Assembly (NCBI RefSeq): GCF_029960785.1
Contig: NZ_JASBQE010000032.1
Span: 56,362-120,361, forward strand
DNA length: 64,000 nucleotides
Reading direction: 5' to 3'
Source: Polyangium sp. 15x6
GTDB taxonomy: Bacteria; Myxococcota_A; Polyangia; Polyangiales; Polyangiaceae
A program made the translations under genes and the position numbers. How positions within the stretch are numbered: position 1 is the first letter of the stretch; the number at the start of each line of letters is the position of its first letter. Shown here in pieces: positions 36,035 through 43,430 of this stretch. The notes under the pieces were generated by a model. That model was given only the letters and a program-made list of their open reading frames with translations, was not told the origin of the DNA and did not search any database.

Positions 36035-36955
36035 TCAATCCATGAAGTCGGGATCGTCGCAGGGGGCCTGACGCAGCGCGCGCTTCGTGACGGTCTTGTT
36101 CGAGGAGTCGCCCTTCTTGGTCTTGATCTCGACGCTCTCGGGCGTGTCCTGGAACCAGAACTCGATCGTGGTGGGCAGCTCCCAGAGGTTCTTCGTCGGG
36201 TCGAGGGTCTTGAAGCGGTCCGTGTTGCCGAGCCCGACGCTGATGGTCTTGTACTCGTCCGTCTGGACGATGAAGCAGGTCTTCGAGTCGGCCGCGCGGC
36301 CAGGGGCGTAGACGTAGCCGTTCGTGCCCGACTTGAACTCGAAGGTGAAGCTCTCGAGCACCTTGCCGCTCGCGTCCTTCGCTTCGAGCTTGTGCGCGCC
36401 GCTCGCGACGTTCTTCGTGACGACGACCGCCGCGTTCTCCGTGGCCGCGTTCTTCAGGTCCTTGGCGAGCTCTTGGCCGTCGAGCGTGACGCTGACGCCG
36501 TCCTTGCCCGTGACGTTGACGATGCGGACCGACGGGTGCGTATAGCCGTACCACACGAACCCGCCGATCCCGGCGACGCCCAGGACCACAGCGACGCCGA
36601 TGCCCACGACCTTGAGCATGTTGAAGCCGCCGCCCTGCGCCTGCTGCGGCATGGGCGCGCCCATCGGAACGCCCATCGGCGGCGCGCCCATCGGAGGCGC
36701 GCCCATCGGCATCCCGGGCTGCGGGCCGTACCCCATCCCGGGCTGGCCACCATAGCCCTGCTGCGGATCCCCGCCCATCGGAGGACCACCCATTCCCGGT
36801 TGCGGGCCGTAGCCTTGCTGCGGCGGGCCATACCCCGCCTGCGGCTGCTGCGGCGGGCCGTACCCGGGCTGCGGCTGCTGCGGATAGCCTTGCGGCGGAT
36901 AGCCGGGCGGACCTCCCGGGGGATACCCCCCACCCGGGGGCGGCATGTTGGCCAT
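36035..36955 (-). CDS. Pro/Gly/Gln-rich single-span membrane protein with PEGA-like C-terminal domain
   Basis: The first ~105 of 306 residues are repeats of PPGGYP, GYGPPQQ and MGAPPMG, a disordered cytoplasmic tail. One membrane span follows (VVGIGVAVVLGVAGIGGFVW, about residues 116-135). The exported remainder (~170 residues) begins PSVRIVNVTGKDGVSVTLDG and contains ASGAHKLEAKDASGKVLES, a pattern close to PEGA-type beta domains, then an unassigned part ending in PCDDPDFMD. Such N-in proteins with proline tails are common in myxobacteria and are often kinase partners; here no kinase is directly adjacent. Function unknown. The start at 36955 follows GGAGAATCC-type purines seven bases upstream on the coding strand. 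Confidence 0.7.
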   Translation of the reverse strand: MANMPPPGGGYPPGGPPGYPPQGYPQQPQPGYGPPQQPQAGYGPPQQGYGPQPGMGGPPMGGDPQQGYGGQPGMGYGPQPGMPMGAPPMGAPPMGVPMGAPMPQQAQGGGFNMLKVVGIGVAVVLGVAGIGGFVWYGYTHPSVRIVNVTGKDGVSVTLDGQELAKDLKNAATENAAVVVTKNVASGAHKLEAKDASGKVLESFTFEFKSGTNGYVYAPGRAADSKTCFIVQTDEYKTISVGLGNTDRFKTLDPTKNLWELPTTIEFWFQDTPESVEIKTKKGDSSNKTVTKRALRQAPCDDPDFMD

Positions 36956-37097
36956 GGCGGATTCTCCTTCGATACGAGACGTCGTCGCGCCGCGTCACGC
37001 GAGCGCGCACCCCCACGAAAACGAGCGTGCGCGGCGATGATAGGAGCGATCCGAAGCGGCTGTCTCGGGCAAAGAGGGAAAACCGCGGCGAGCTCTG

Positions 37098-38582
37098 TCA
37101 GCCGTCACAGACGGCCGCCGCGAGCAGCGCGGCGATTCTCGCGCGGACGAGCTCGAGCTCCCGCACCGCGAGATCGAGCTCGGCCTGGCGGAGGCTCTGC
37201 GCGGAAGTGACGAGCTCGAAGCTCGTGGCCGTGCCGGCCTCGTACGCGATCTGCGTGAGCCGCGCCGTCTCGCGCGCCAGATCCCGCGCCTTCTCCGAGA
37301 TGACGAGCGCCTGCTCCGCGACCTCGACGCCGCGCATGGTCTGCTGCGTGTCGAGCCGCGCCTGCCGCTCGGCCGCCTCGAGCCGCGCCTCCTGCTGCTC
37401 GACGGCCGCGCGCGCCGTCCGGACCTCGCCGTAGCGGCTGCCCTCGTAGATGGGGATCGTGAGGACCGCGCCGATCGTCCACGTGTAATTCTTGAGGTTG
37501 CCCTGCCCGAGGTTCATGGCCGTGAGCGTCGTGGTCGCCTCCGCCGTGGGCAGGAAGCCGAGCCGCGTCTCCCGGGCCTGGCGCTTGGCCACCTCGAGCT
37601 GCTGGCGCGCCGCCACGACGTCGGGCCGATCCTCGGGTTTGCCCGCAGAGCACGTGCTCTCGATGCTGTGCTTCATGTCGTCGAGCGAGATCGAGGGCGG
37701 CACGCCGTACGCCACGTTCTCGCCGAGCGCGAGGCCGAGCGCCTCCCGCGCGCGGCGCAGCGACTCGTCGCTCTGCACGATCTGCGTGCGGGCGAGGTTC
37801 GTGTCCTGCTCGGCGCGGACGACGTCGAGCTGCGTGCCCGTGCCGAGCCGCGCCCTTCGTTTCGTGAGCTCGAGGCGCTCCAGCGAGGTGCGCAGGCCGC
37901 TGCGATTGATTTCGCTCGTGCGCTCCGTGGTGACGACGTTGACGATCGCCGCCGCCAGGTTCGCGAGGAGCTGCCGCCGCCTGTCCGAGGCGCTGGCGCG
38001 CGCTGCGTCGACGTTCTTGTTCGCCGTGCCAATCGCGTACCAGTTGCGCAGCGAGAGGATCGGCACGCGCGCCGTGACGTCGCCGCGAAGGATGGGCGTG
38101 TACGGCAGCGGGATGTACTGCGCCGGCGTGTTGTCGATGACGCAGGTGCCCTGCGTCCTCGCGTCGTTGGTGGGGAGCGCCGGGCCGACGGGGCAGAAGA
38201 GAAACCTGCCGTCCGACAGGATCATGTTGTGGTTGACCGAGCCCGTGGCGGTGACCGTGGGCAGCGCGCGCCCGAGAGCCTGGGTGCTGAGCCCCTCCGC
38301 GCGCGCGACCTCCGCCTCCGCGATACGCAGATCGGGCGCGCGCGTCTCGACGATCGTGACCGCCTCGCGCCAGGTCGCGAGCGTCTTCGGCGCGGTGGGG
38401 ACCGGCGCGAGGAGCGGATCGTCCACGGCGATCGTCGGCGGCACTGCGGGGGCGGCCGGCGCCGGCGCCGGCTGCGCGGGCTGCGGCGCGGCGGGCTGCG
38501 CGGCGAGCGGCGCGGAAACGAGCAACGCGAAGGAGAGGAGCGGCGTAGCGAGCGAGGCTCGGACCCAGCGAGGACGGAGCAT
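37098..38582 (-). CDS. TolC-family outer-membrane efflux protein
   Basis: From ATG 38582 the protein has 494 residues with a cleavable signal (LATPLLSFALLVSAPLAAQP) and an Ala/Pro-rich linker. Two long helical OEP repeats follow: LPTVTATGSVNHNM ... NAAIVNVVTTERTSEI-type helices (here LANLAAAIVNVVTTERTSEI), LELTKRRARLGTGTQLDVVR, then GFLPTAEATTTLTAM ... LAYEAGTATSFELVTSAQSL-type (here IAYEAGTATSFELVTSAQSL). These are the TolC hallmarks: repeated YxxGxxTxxDLLxAQ-like turns and beta-strand segments. It would form the outer-membrane/periplasmic channel of a tripartite exporter, yet no inner-membrane pump or adaptor is encoded beside it, so its partners are elsewhere. A second Met (38600) lies six codons upstream. 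Confidence 0.9.
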   Translation of the reverse strand: MLRPRWVRASLATPLLSFALLVSAPLAAQPAAPQPAQPAPAPAAPAVPPTIAVDDPLLAPVPTAPKTLATWREAVTIVETRAPDLRIAEAEVARAEGLSTQALGRALPTVTATGSVNHNMILSDGRFLFCPVGPALPTNDARTQGTCVIDNTPAQYIPLPYTPILRGDVTARVPILSLRNWYAIGTANKNVDAARASASDRRRQLLANLAAAIVNVVTTERTSEINRSGLRTSLERLELTKRRARLGTGTQLDVVRAEQDTNLARTQIVQSDESLRRAREALGLALGENVAYGVPPSISLDDMKHSIESTCSAGKPEDRPDVVAARQQLEVAKRQARETRLGFLPTAEATTTLTAMNLGQGNLKNYTWTIGAVLTIPIYEGSRYGEVRTARAAVEQQEARLEAAERQARLDTQQTMRGVEVAEQALVISEKARDLARETARLTQIAYEAGTATSFELVTSAQSLRQAELDLAVRELELVRARIAALLAAAVCDG

Positions 38583-38642
38583 GGCGCTTCGATGTAGCAC
38601 CGCGCGGGCGGCGACAAGCAGGAAGCGGATCGAAAGCAGCAG

Positions 38643-39347
38643 TTAGTCGCGCGCGGAAGGACGCTGGCGCGCCCGCTGCTTCTTCGGTTTGGCGCGCCGC
38701 TCACGCCCCGAGGCTTCCACGCTCTCCGGCGCGCCCGCGTCGAGCCAGCGCCAGAGCGCCATCTGATCGGCCGTGGCCCCGCGCCGGATGGCGCGCTTGA
38801 GCACGCGCTTGGCGAGAACGAGCTTGCCGGAGCGCGCGAGGGCGTGCGCATAACTCGCGGCGATGTCCGCCTCCTCGGGCTGCGCCTCGCTGGCCTTGGC
38901 GAGCAAGGGGAGCGCGTCGTGCGGGCGACCCAGGGCCACGTCATAAAGGTGGCCGAGGTTGTGCGCGTACCAGGGGTTGTTCGGCGAGAGCGCGAGGGCC
39001 CGCTCGTAGGCGCGCGCCGCATACCGGAAGTTTCGCAGGAGCGACTGCGCGAGGCCCATGACGGCCCACGCGCCATCATCCTGGCCGTCGTGCGCGAGGA
39101 CCTTGCGCGCGAAGAGCGCGGCGCGCCAAGGGTCGTGCTCGACGCCGAGCTCGGCGAGCTGCCGATGCGCCGCGACCCAAGGCTCGCTGCCCGGCTCGGC
39201 GATGCGGGTGATGCGCGCGAGCAGAGGCAGGATGTCCTCGACGCTGAGGCCCGCCGCGATCGCGCCGTCGACCTCTTGCCGGAGCCTCCCGACCTCGTCC
39301 ACCCATCCGCGCCGCGCCATATCCAAGGGGATACGACCTTCGCGCAT
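38643..39347 (-). CDS. TPR-containing protein
   Basis: The 234-residue product has an N-terminal helical part (WVDEVGRLRQEVDGAIAAGL, ILPLLARITRIAEPG) and about three tetratricopeptide repeats between residues 75 and 200 (YAARAYERALALSPNNPWYA, DALPLLAKASEAQPEEADIA, ASYAHALARSGKLVLAKRVL). The C-terminus is strongly basic (ERRAKPKKQRARQRPSARD), so it may bind nucleic acid or ribosomes. No enzymatic motif is present. It lies upstream of the TolC gene on the same strand (60 bp) and downstream of the DEAD-box helicase operon, from which a strong stem-loop separates it. Confidence 0.7.
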   Translation of the reverse strand: MREGRIPLDMARRGWVDEVGRLRQEVDGAIAAGLSVEDILPLLARITRIAEPGSEPWVAAHRQLAELGVEHDPWRAALFARKVLAHDGQDDGAWAVMGLAQSLLRNFRYAARAYERALALSPNNPWYAHNLGHLYDVALGRPHDALPLLAKASEAQPEEADIAASYAHALARSGKLVLAKRVLKRAIRRGATADQMALWRWLDAGAPESVEASGRERRAKPKKQRARQRPSARD

Positions 39348-39375
39348 TCTCCGCCAGCGGGGTATTTGGAGAGCA

Positions 39376-39400
39376 GGACGCCGGAGGTGATCCGGCGTCC
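39376..39400 (-). terminator. Stem-loop downstream of the DEAD-box helicase gene
   Basis: GGACGCCGGA (39376-39385) and TCCGGCGTCC (39391-39400) form a perfect 10-bp stem with a GGTGA loop, 40 bases past the helicase stop. No U tract follows. Confidence 0.6.
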
Positions 39401-39439
39401 CGAGTATCGACCAAGGGCGGAGATCGCCGGGAATTTGGC

Positions 39440-41692
39440 TCAGGGCTCGACGACGCCCGCAGTGTCCGCGTCGATTTCGCCGCCCGCGCCGCCGCGCTCC
39501 CGCGCCGGCTCGGCCATCACGGTGCGACCGGCAAGCGTCGCCCCCGACAACCCGGCCACGGCACGCGTGAGCTCGGTGCGCCGGACGCTGACGAACGCAT
39601 TGCGCTCGCGGACGCGGATCCGCTTGACATCGGCCTTGTCGAGGCCGATCTGGTCGAGCAGGAGCGACTGGAGGTCGGCCGCGCGGACGCCGTCGCGGCG
39701 GCCCACGCTGACGAAGACCTCGGCGTAGTCCCCGGACGAACCCTCCTGCGGGCGCCCCGGATCCGTGTCGTCCGGGCCCACCTCACGCGTGACCTCGCGC
39801 GGGCCCGAGAGCGCCGCGTCGCCGAGGATCGGCTCGTCGTCGCCCTCCTCCTCCGGCGGCTGCCAGCTCGTGAAGTCGGCGTGACGCACCGGCGCAGCGG
39901 CGCGCGCCTTCGGCGGCGGCAAGGGATCGGCCGCGCTGACGGGCGTCGGCGCAACTTCCTCCCCGCCGCGCGCGCGGCTCGGTCGCGGCATCTCGGGCCG
40001 AGCTTCCCGACGACCACGTGTACGGCGCCCCGACTCCCGCGGCTCGCGCTCCTCGCCCGAGGCGCGCTCCTCGCGCTCCTCTCGACGCGGCCGCTCCTCG
40101 CGGTCCTCGCGGCGAGCACGCGCCTCGCCGGCAGCGCGCTCCTCGCGCTCCTCGCGGCGCGGCTTCTCTTCACGCGCCTCGCGCTCCTCGCGGCGCGGCC
40201 TCTCTTCGCGCGGCTCACGCGCGGGCTTGGCCTCGGCCTTCGCCGGGGCAGGGGTCGCCTCGACGCGCTTGGGCGCAGGACCGGCGCGCCGCGCAGCCGC
40301 CGCTTCATCCTTGACCGTCGGCCGCGCGCCCAGATGATCACGCAAGAGCCCCGCGAGAATCCGCTCGCTCGCGTCGTGCGAGAGAATGCGCCGCGCGAGG
40401 GAGAGATCGTCCGGGTGCGTACCTTTCGGAGCGAACGCCTCGGCGAGCATGTTCACGAGGTCCGCCTCGGCGCGCGTCTTGAGCTCGCCCTCGGTCGGGA
40501 TCTGCCGCTCGATCGGGCGGATCTTGTACGTGAGACGGACGAGGTAGAGCCCGCCGATGTCCTGCGGCGCGATGAGCGAGATCGCGGTGCCCGTACGGCC
40601 TGCGCGCCCGGTGCGGCCCGTGCGGTGGACGTACGCCTCGGCGTCCTGCGGGAAGTCGTAGTTGATGACGTGCGTGAGGAGCGAGATGTCGATCCCGCGC
40701 GCGGCCACGTCCGTCGCCACGAGGAACCGGAGCCGGCCCTCGCGCGTCGCGCTCATGACCTTCTCGCGATCGGACTGCGGCAGATCGCCGTTGAGCCAGT
40801 CCGCATCGAAGCCCTGGCGCTGCAGCGCGTTCGCCACGCGCTCGGTCTCGTCGCGCGTGTTGCAGAAGACGACCGCGCTCTCCGGGTTCTCGACCTCGAT
40901 CACGCGGATGAGCGCGCCGAGCTTGTCGCCCGCGACCATGTACACGAAGTGATCGATGGAGAGCGCGCCGATGTGATCGCCCGAGAGCGTGACGAACTCG
41001 GGGTTCTTGAGCTTGCTCTTCGCCATCCGCTCGATGTCGGGCGGCAAGGTGGCCGAGAAGAGGAGCGTCTGGCGGTTCTCGGGCAAACGCTCGAGGATCG
41101 CGCTGAGCTCGCGCTCGAAGCCCATCGAGAGCATCTCGTCGCACTCGTCCAGCACGAGCAGGCGGATGTTCTTCGGATCGAGCGTGCCGCGGCGCAGGTG
41201 ATCGAGCACGCGGCCGGGCGTGCCCACGATGACCTGCGCGCCCGCGGCGATCGCATCGATCTGCCGCGGCATCGGCGCGCCGCCGTACACGGGCACGATG
41301 CGCACGCCCTTGCGCTTGCCGAGCCGCTCGATCTCGGCCGTCACTTGCAGCGCGAGCTCGCGCGTCGGGCAGAGCGCCAGGACCTGCACGTTCGCAGCCG
41401 AGCGCTTGACGATGTGATCGACGATCGGCAGCCCGAAGGCCGCCGTCTTGCCGGTGCCGGTGCGCGCTTGCACCACGGCGTCGCGCCCGCGCGTCGCGGG
41501 CTCCCACACGGCGACCTGCACCGGCGTGGGGTTCACGTAACCGATCTCGGCCAGCGTCTCGCGCAGCTCGGCCGAGAGAGGCAGGACGTCGAAGGTCGGC
41601 GCGGTCGCGGCTGCCTGGCCGGCCGCTGCGGGATCACTCGTGCGAGCCTCGGAGGCGTTCGCGCCCTGGGAGGTGGGATTCTGGTCTGTCAT
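39440..41692 (-). CDS. deaD: DEAD-box (DECD variant) ATP-dependent RNA helicase
   Basis: The 750-residue protein has all helicase motifs: Q motif FDVLPLSAELRETLAEIGYV with PTPVQ, motif I ARTGTGKT (residues 77-84), PTRELALQ, TPGRVLDH, motif II written DECD (residues 182-185) instead of DEAD, SATLPP, and HRTGRTGRAGRTG (motif VI). The two RecA-like domains occupy about residues 33-400; the CsdA/DeaD extension follows to ~470. Residues ~480-610 are a long Glu/Arg-rich low-complexity region (EEREARE, EEKPRREERE), and a DbpA-type RNA-binding domain lies near the C-terminus (DYAEVFVSVGRRDGVRAADL ... IRVRERNAFVSVR). It would remodel rRNA in ribosome assembly, often in cold. It is third in a run with the two genes upstream (18- and 19-bp gaps). 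Confidence 0.93.
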   Translation of the reverse strand: MTDQNPTSQGANASEARTSDPAAAGQAAATAPTFDVLPLSAELRETLAEIGYVNPTPVQVAVWEPATRGRDAVVQARTGTGKTAAFGLPIVDHIVKRSAANVQVLALCPTRELALQVTAEIERLGKRKGVRIVPVYGGAPMPRQIDAIAAGAQVIVGTPGRVLDHLRRGTLDPKNIRLLVLDECDEMLSMGFERELSAILERLPENRQTLLFSATLPPDIERMAKSKLKNPEFVTLSGDHIGALSIDHFVYMVAGDKLGALIRVIEVENPESAVVFCNTRDETERVANALQRQGFDADWLNGDLPQSDREKVMSATREGRLRFLVATDVAARGIDISLLTHVINYDFPQDAEAYVHRTGRTGRAGRTGTAISLIAPQDIGGLYLVRLTYKIRPIERQIPTEGELKTRAEADLVNMLAEAFAPKGTHPDDLSLARRILSHDASERILAGLLRDHLGARPTVKDEAAAARRAGPAPKRVEATPAPAKAEAKPAREPREERPRREEREAREEKPRREEREERAAGEARARREDREERPRREEREERASGEEREPRESGRRTRGRREARPEMPRPSRARGGEEVAPTPVSAADPLPPPKARAAAPVRHADFTSWQPPEEEGDDEPILGDAALSGPREVTREVGPDDTDPGRPQEGSSGDYAEVFVSVGRRDGVRAADLQSLLLDQIGLDKADVKRIRVRERNAFVSVRRTELTRAVAGLSGATLAGRTVMAEPARERGGAGGEIDADTAGVVEP

Positions 41693-41710
41693 TCGTCGCC
41701 GCTCTGGAGT

Positions 41711-42202
41711 TCAGGGGCCTTTGGGGGGTGCGCTGGCTTTCGCGAGATCGGTGTTCACGATCTCCTGCACCTGGCGCCGCAGCGGGGCCAGGTCCGAAGC
41801 CTCCCGCCGCGCTGCATGTTCCTCCGCATAGCGGAGCCGCTCGATGGCGTCGAGAGCGCCCTCGTCCTTCGCCGACCCCTTGCACGTGGTCGCGACACCC
41901 TCGAAGTACTTCCACTCGGGCTCGAGCGCCGCCCGAAAGCGCGCGATCGCCCCGTCTTCGCCGTCCGTACCCGGGGCGGCCGCCCGCGCCCGATCGACGG
42001 CCCCGATGAGGGCCCGGAGCCCCTCGTGGCAGCCGCCGTACGGGGAAGGGGGGTGCGCCGTGAAGAACACCTGGACGGAGATCTGGATGGTGCCCGCGAG
42101 GCAGACGGCGCCGATGGTGCCGTAATAGATCGCCCCGGCGACCGTGCGGCCGCGTCTTCGGGCGGATACGGGCTTCGCGGGCCTCTCGGGGTCGGGTTCC
42201 AT
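41711..42202 (-). CDS. Small single-span membrane protein, unknown
   Basis: From ATG 42202 the product has 163 residues: a basic cytoplasmic start (RPAKPVSARRRGRTVA), one membrane span (AIYYGTIGAVCLAGTIQISV), and an exported helical domain with two cysteines (YGGCHEGLRAL, VATTCKGSAKDEGA) that could form a disulfide. No family is recognised. It lies between a TPR gene and the DEAD-box helicase gene with gaps of 19 and 18 bp, so the three form one transcription unit. Similar Cys-containing single-span proteins are frequent next to myxobacterial TPR genes, but no function is known to me. Confidence 0.65.
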   Translation of the reverse strand: MEPDPERPAKPVSARRRGRTVAGAIYYGTIGAVCLAGTIQISVQVFFTAHPPSPYGGCHEGLRALIGAVDRARAAAPGTDGEDGAIARFRAALEPEWKYFEGVATTCKGSAKDEGALDAIERLRYAEEHAARREASDLAPLRRQVQEIVNTDLAKASAPPKGP

Positions 42203-42221
42203 GGCGAACGGTCCCGGCCCG

Positions 42222-43238
42222 TCAGTTGAGCTCGCTCTCCGGGCGTTCGGCCTGCTCGGCCTCGAGGAACGTCGCGGTGATCTCGCGTTCGAGCGCCAAG
42301 CTGATCTCCCGCTCGATGCCCTCGACGCTGCCCGCGAGCCGGGCGACGTTGATGGCATACACGAAGATCCGCGCACAAGGCGCATCATTGCGTCCGCTAC
42401 GCGAGAGCTCGTCGGAGACGAGACCATCGAGCAGGACGAGCGCCCGCGGATCGACGCCCTCGGCGACGAGCTCCATGCCCGGGACGTCGGAGACGTACAC
42501 GTCAGCCCCGTCGACATACCGGCGCAAGACGGGATTCAACCCGGCGATCGCCTTCTGTGCGAGGCCGGCAAACGCCTCGCGACCCGGCGCCCACGGGGGC
42601 AGCCCCATCTCGATGTCGAGCTCGCGCGCATGCAGGAAGGCCTGCGTCGCGCCGCGCATGTCGCCTCGTTCGTCGCGAACGAGCCCGAGGTAGTAGTACG
42701 CCTCGACGTGCCGCGGATCCTTCATCGCCGCCTCTTCCACGAGCCGCGCGGCCCGCTCTGTCTGCCCGATCTCGTAGAGCGCGCGCCCGACGAGGAACGT
42801 GTGATTCGGGTTGTCGTAGGGTCCGCTCGGAATCCGCTCGACCACCCGTGCCGCCTCTTCCGTGTCCCCCTTCGCGAGCAGGGCATCGAACTTGAGGAGG
42901 AGCGCGTCGATGATCTCCTCGTCGACCTCGGCGAGATCGAGCGCCTGGTCGCACATCTCGATCGCCTGGTCGTACTCGCCGAGCGGGTGGATGTAGACCT
43001 CGGCGGCGTTGAGCATCGCCTCCAGGTACGTGTCGTCGAGGGCGATGGCCTGCCGGTAATTCTCGATCGCCTCCTCGCCGTCCCCTTCGAGGGCCGCGAC
43101 GTAACCGAGGAGGTTGTGGGCCTCGGGGGAGTTGGGATCGAGCTCCAGCGCTCGGCGCGCCGAAGCCTCGGCGCCGCGGGTATCCCCACGCTGAACGAGA
43201 TCCCACCCGCGATCGAGGTGGGCCGAGAACTGGTCCAT
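42222..43238 (-). CDS. TPR protein with degenerate zincin-like C-terminal domain
   Basis: Residues ~1-215 of 338 form five or more TPR units (AEASARRALELDPNSPEAHN, AIENYRQAIALDDTYLEAML, AARLVEEAAMKDPRHVEAYY). The last ~110 residues (VYVSDVPGMELVAEGVDPRA, LVLLDG, CARIFVYAINVARLAG and EREISLALEREITATFLEAE) follow the layout of the small zincin family PF06262: a loop with DP.AL.LLDG, an IF.Y strand and a final helix. In true zincins that helix carries HExxHxxG; here it reads EREITATF, so the metal site is lost. The protein is probably a non-catalytic binding partner. It heads the TPR, membrane protein, deaD operon. A copy of the second hairpin repeat family lies about 50 bp upstream of its start. 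Confidence 0.75.
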   Translation of the reverse strand: MDQFSAHLDRGWDLVQRGDTRGAEASARRALELDPNSPEAHNLLGYVAALEGDGEEAIENYRQAIALDDTYLEAMLNAAEVYIHPLGEYDQAIEMCDQALDLAEVDEEIIDALLLKFDALLAKGDTEEAARVVERIPSGPYDNPNHTFLVGRALYEIGQTERAARLVEEAAMKDPRHVEAYYYLGLVRDERGDMRGATQAFLHARELDIEMGLPPWAPGREAFAGLAQKAIAGLNPVLRRYVDGADVYVSDVPGMELVAEGVDPRALVLLDGLVSDELSRSGRNDAPCARIFVYAINVARLAGSVEGIEREISLALEREITATFLEAEQAERPESELN

Positions 43239-43288
43239 GACGGCCTCAACAACTGTTCGACACTCCGCCCCAAGTCAAGTTGTTAAGG

Positions 43289-43382
43289 AGGGTGTGGGCT
43301 CGATGGCCCACACCCTACGGCCCTCAACTCCGCTTCGCTTCGTTCGGGCCTACCCGGCGTTCGGGGCTGCTGGCTCGGCAGA
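43289..43382 (-). repeat. Second hairpin repeat family, copy 2
   Basis: On the minus strand this reads GAGCCAGCAGCC, CGCCGGGTAGGCCCGAACGA and GGCCGTAGGGTGTGGG in the same order as 22080-22169, ending in an 11-bp stem at 43289-43299/43306-43316 (AGGGTGTGGGC and complement). The stem differs from copy 1 in both arms together, so pairing is kept. It lies in the 192-bp gap between two co-directional minus-strand genes. Confidence 0.75.
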
Positions 43383-43430
43383 TACGTCCAGGCGGACCAG
43401 GGAGGCCTGGGTTTCTGGTTTTGTGGAGGA

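Noticed and set aside
37098..38582. Complete tripartite efflux operon
   Set aside because: Only the outer-membrane component is encoded; neighbours are a TPR protein and a Pro-rich membrane protein.
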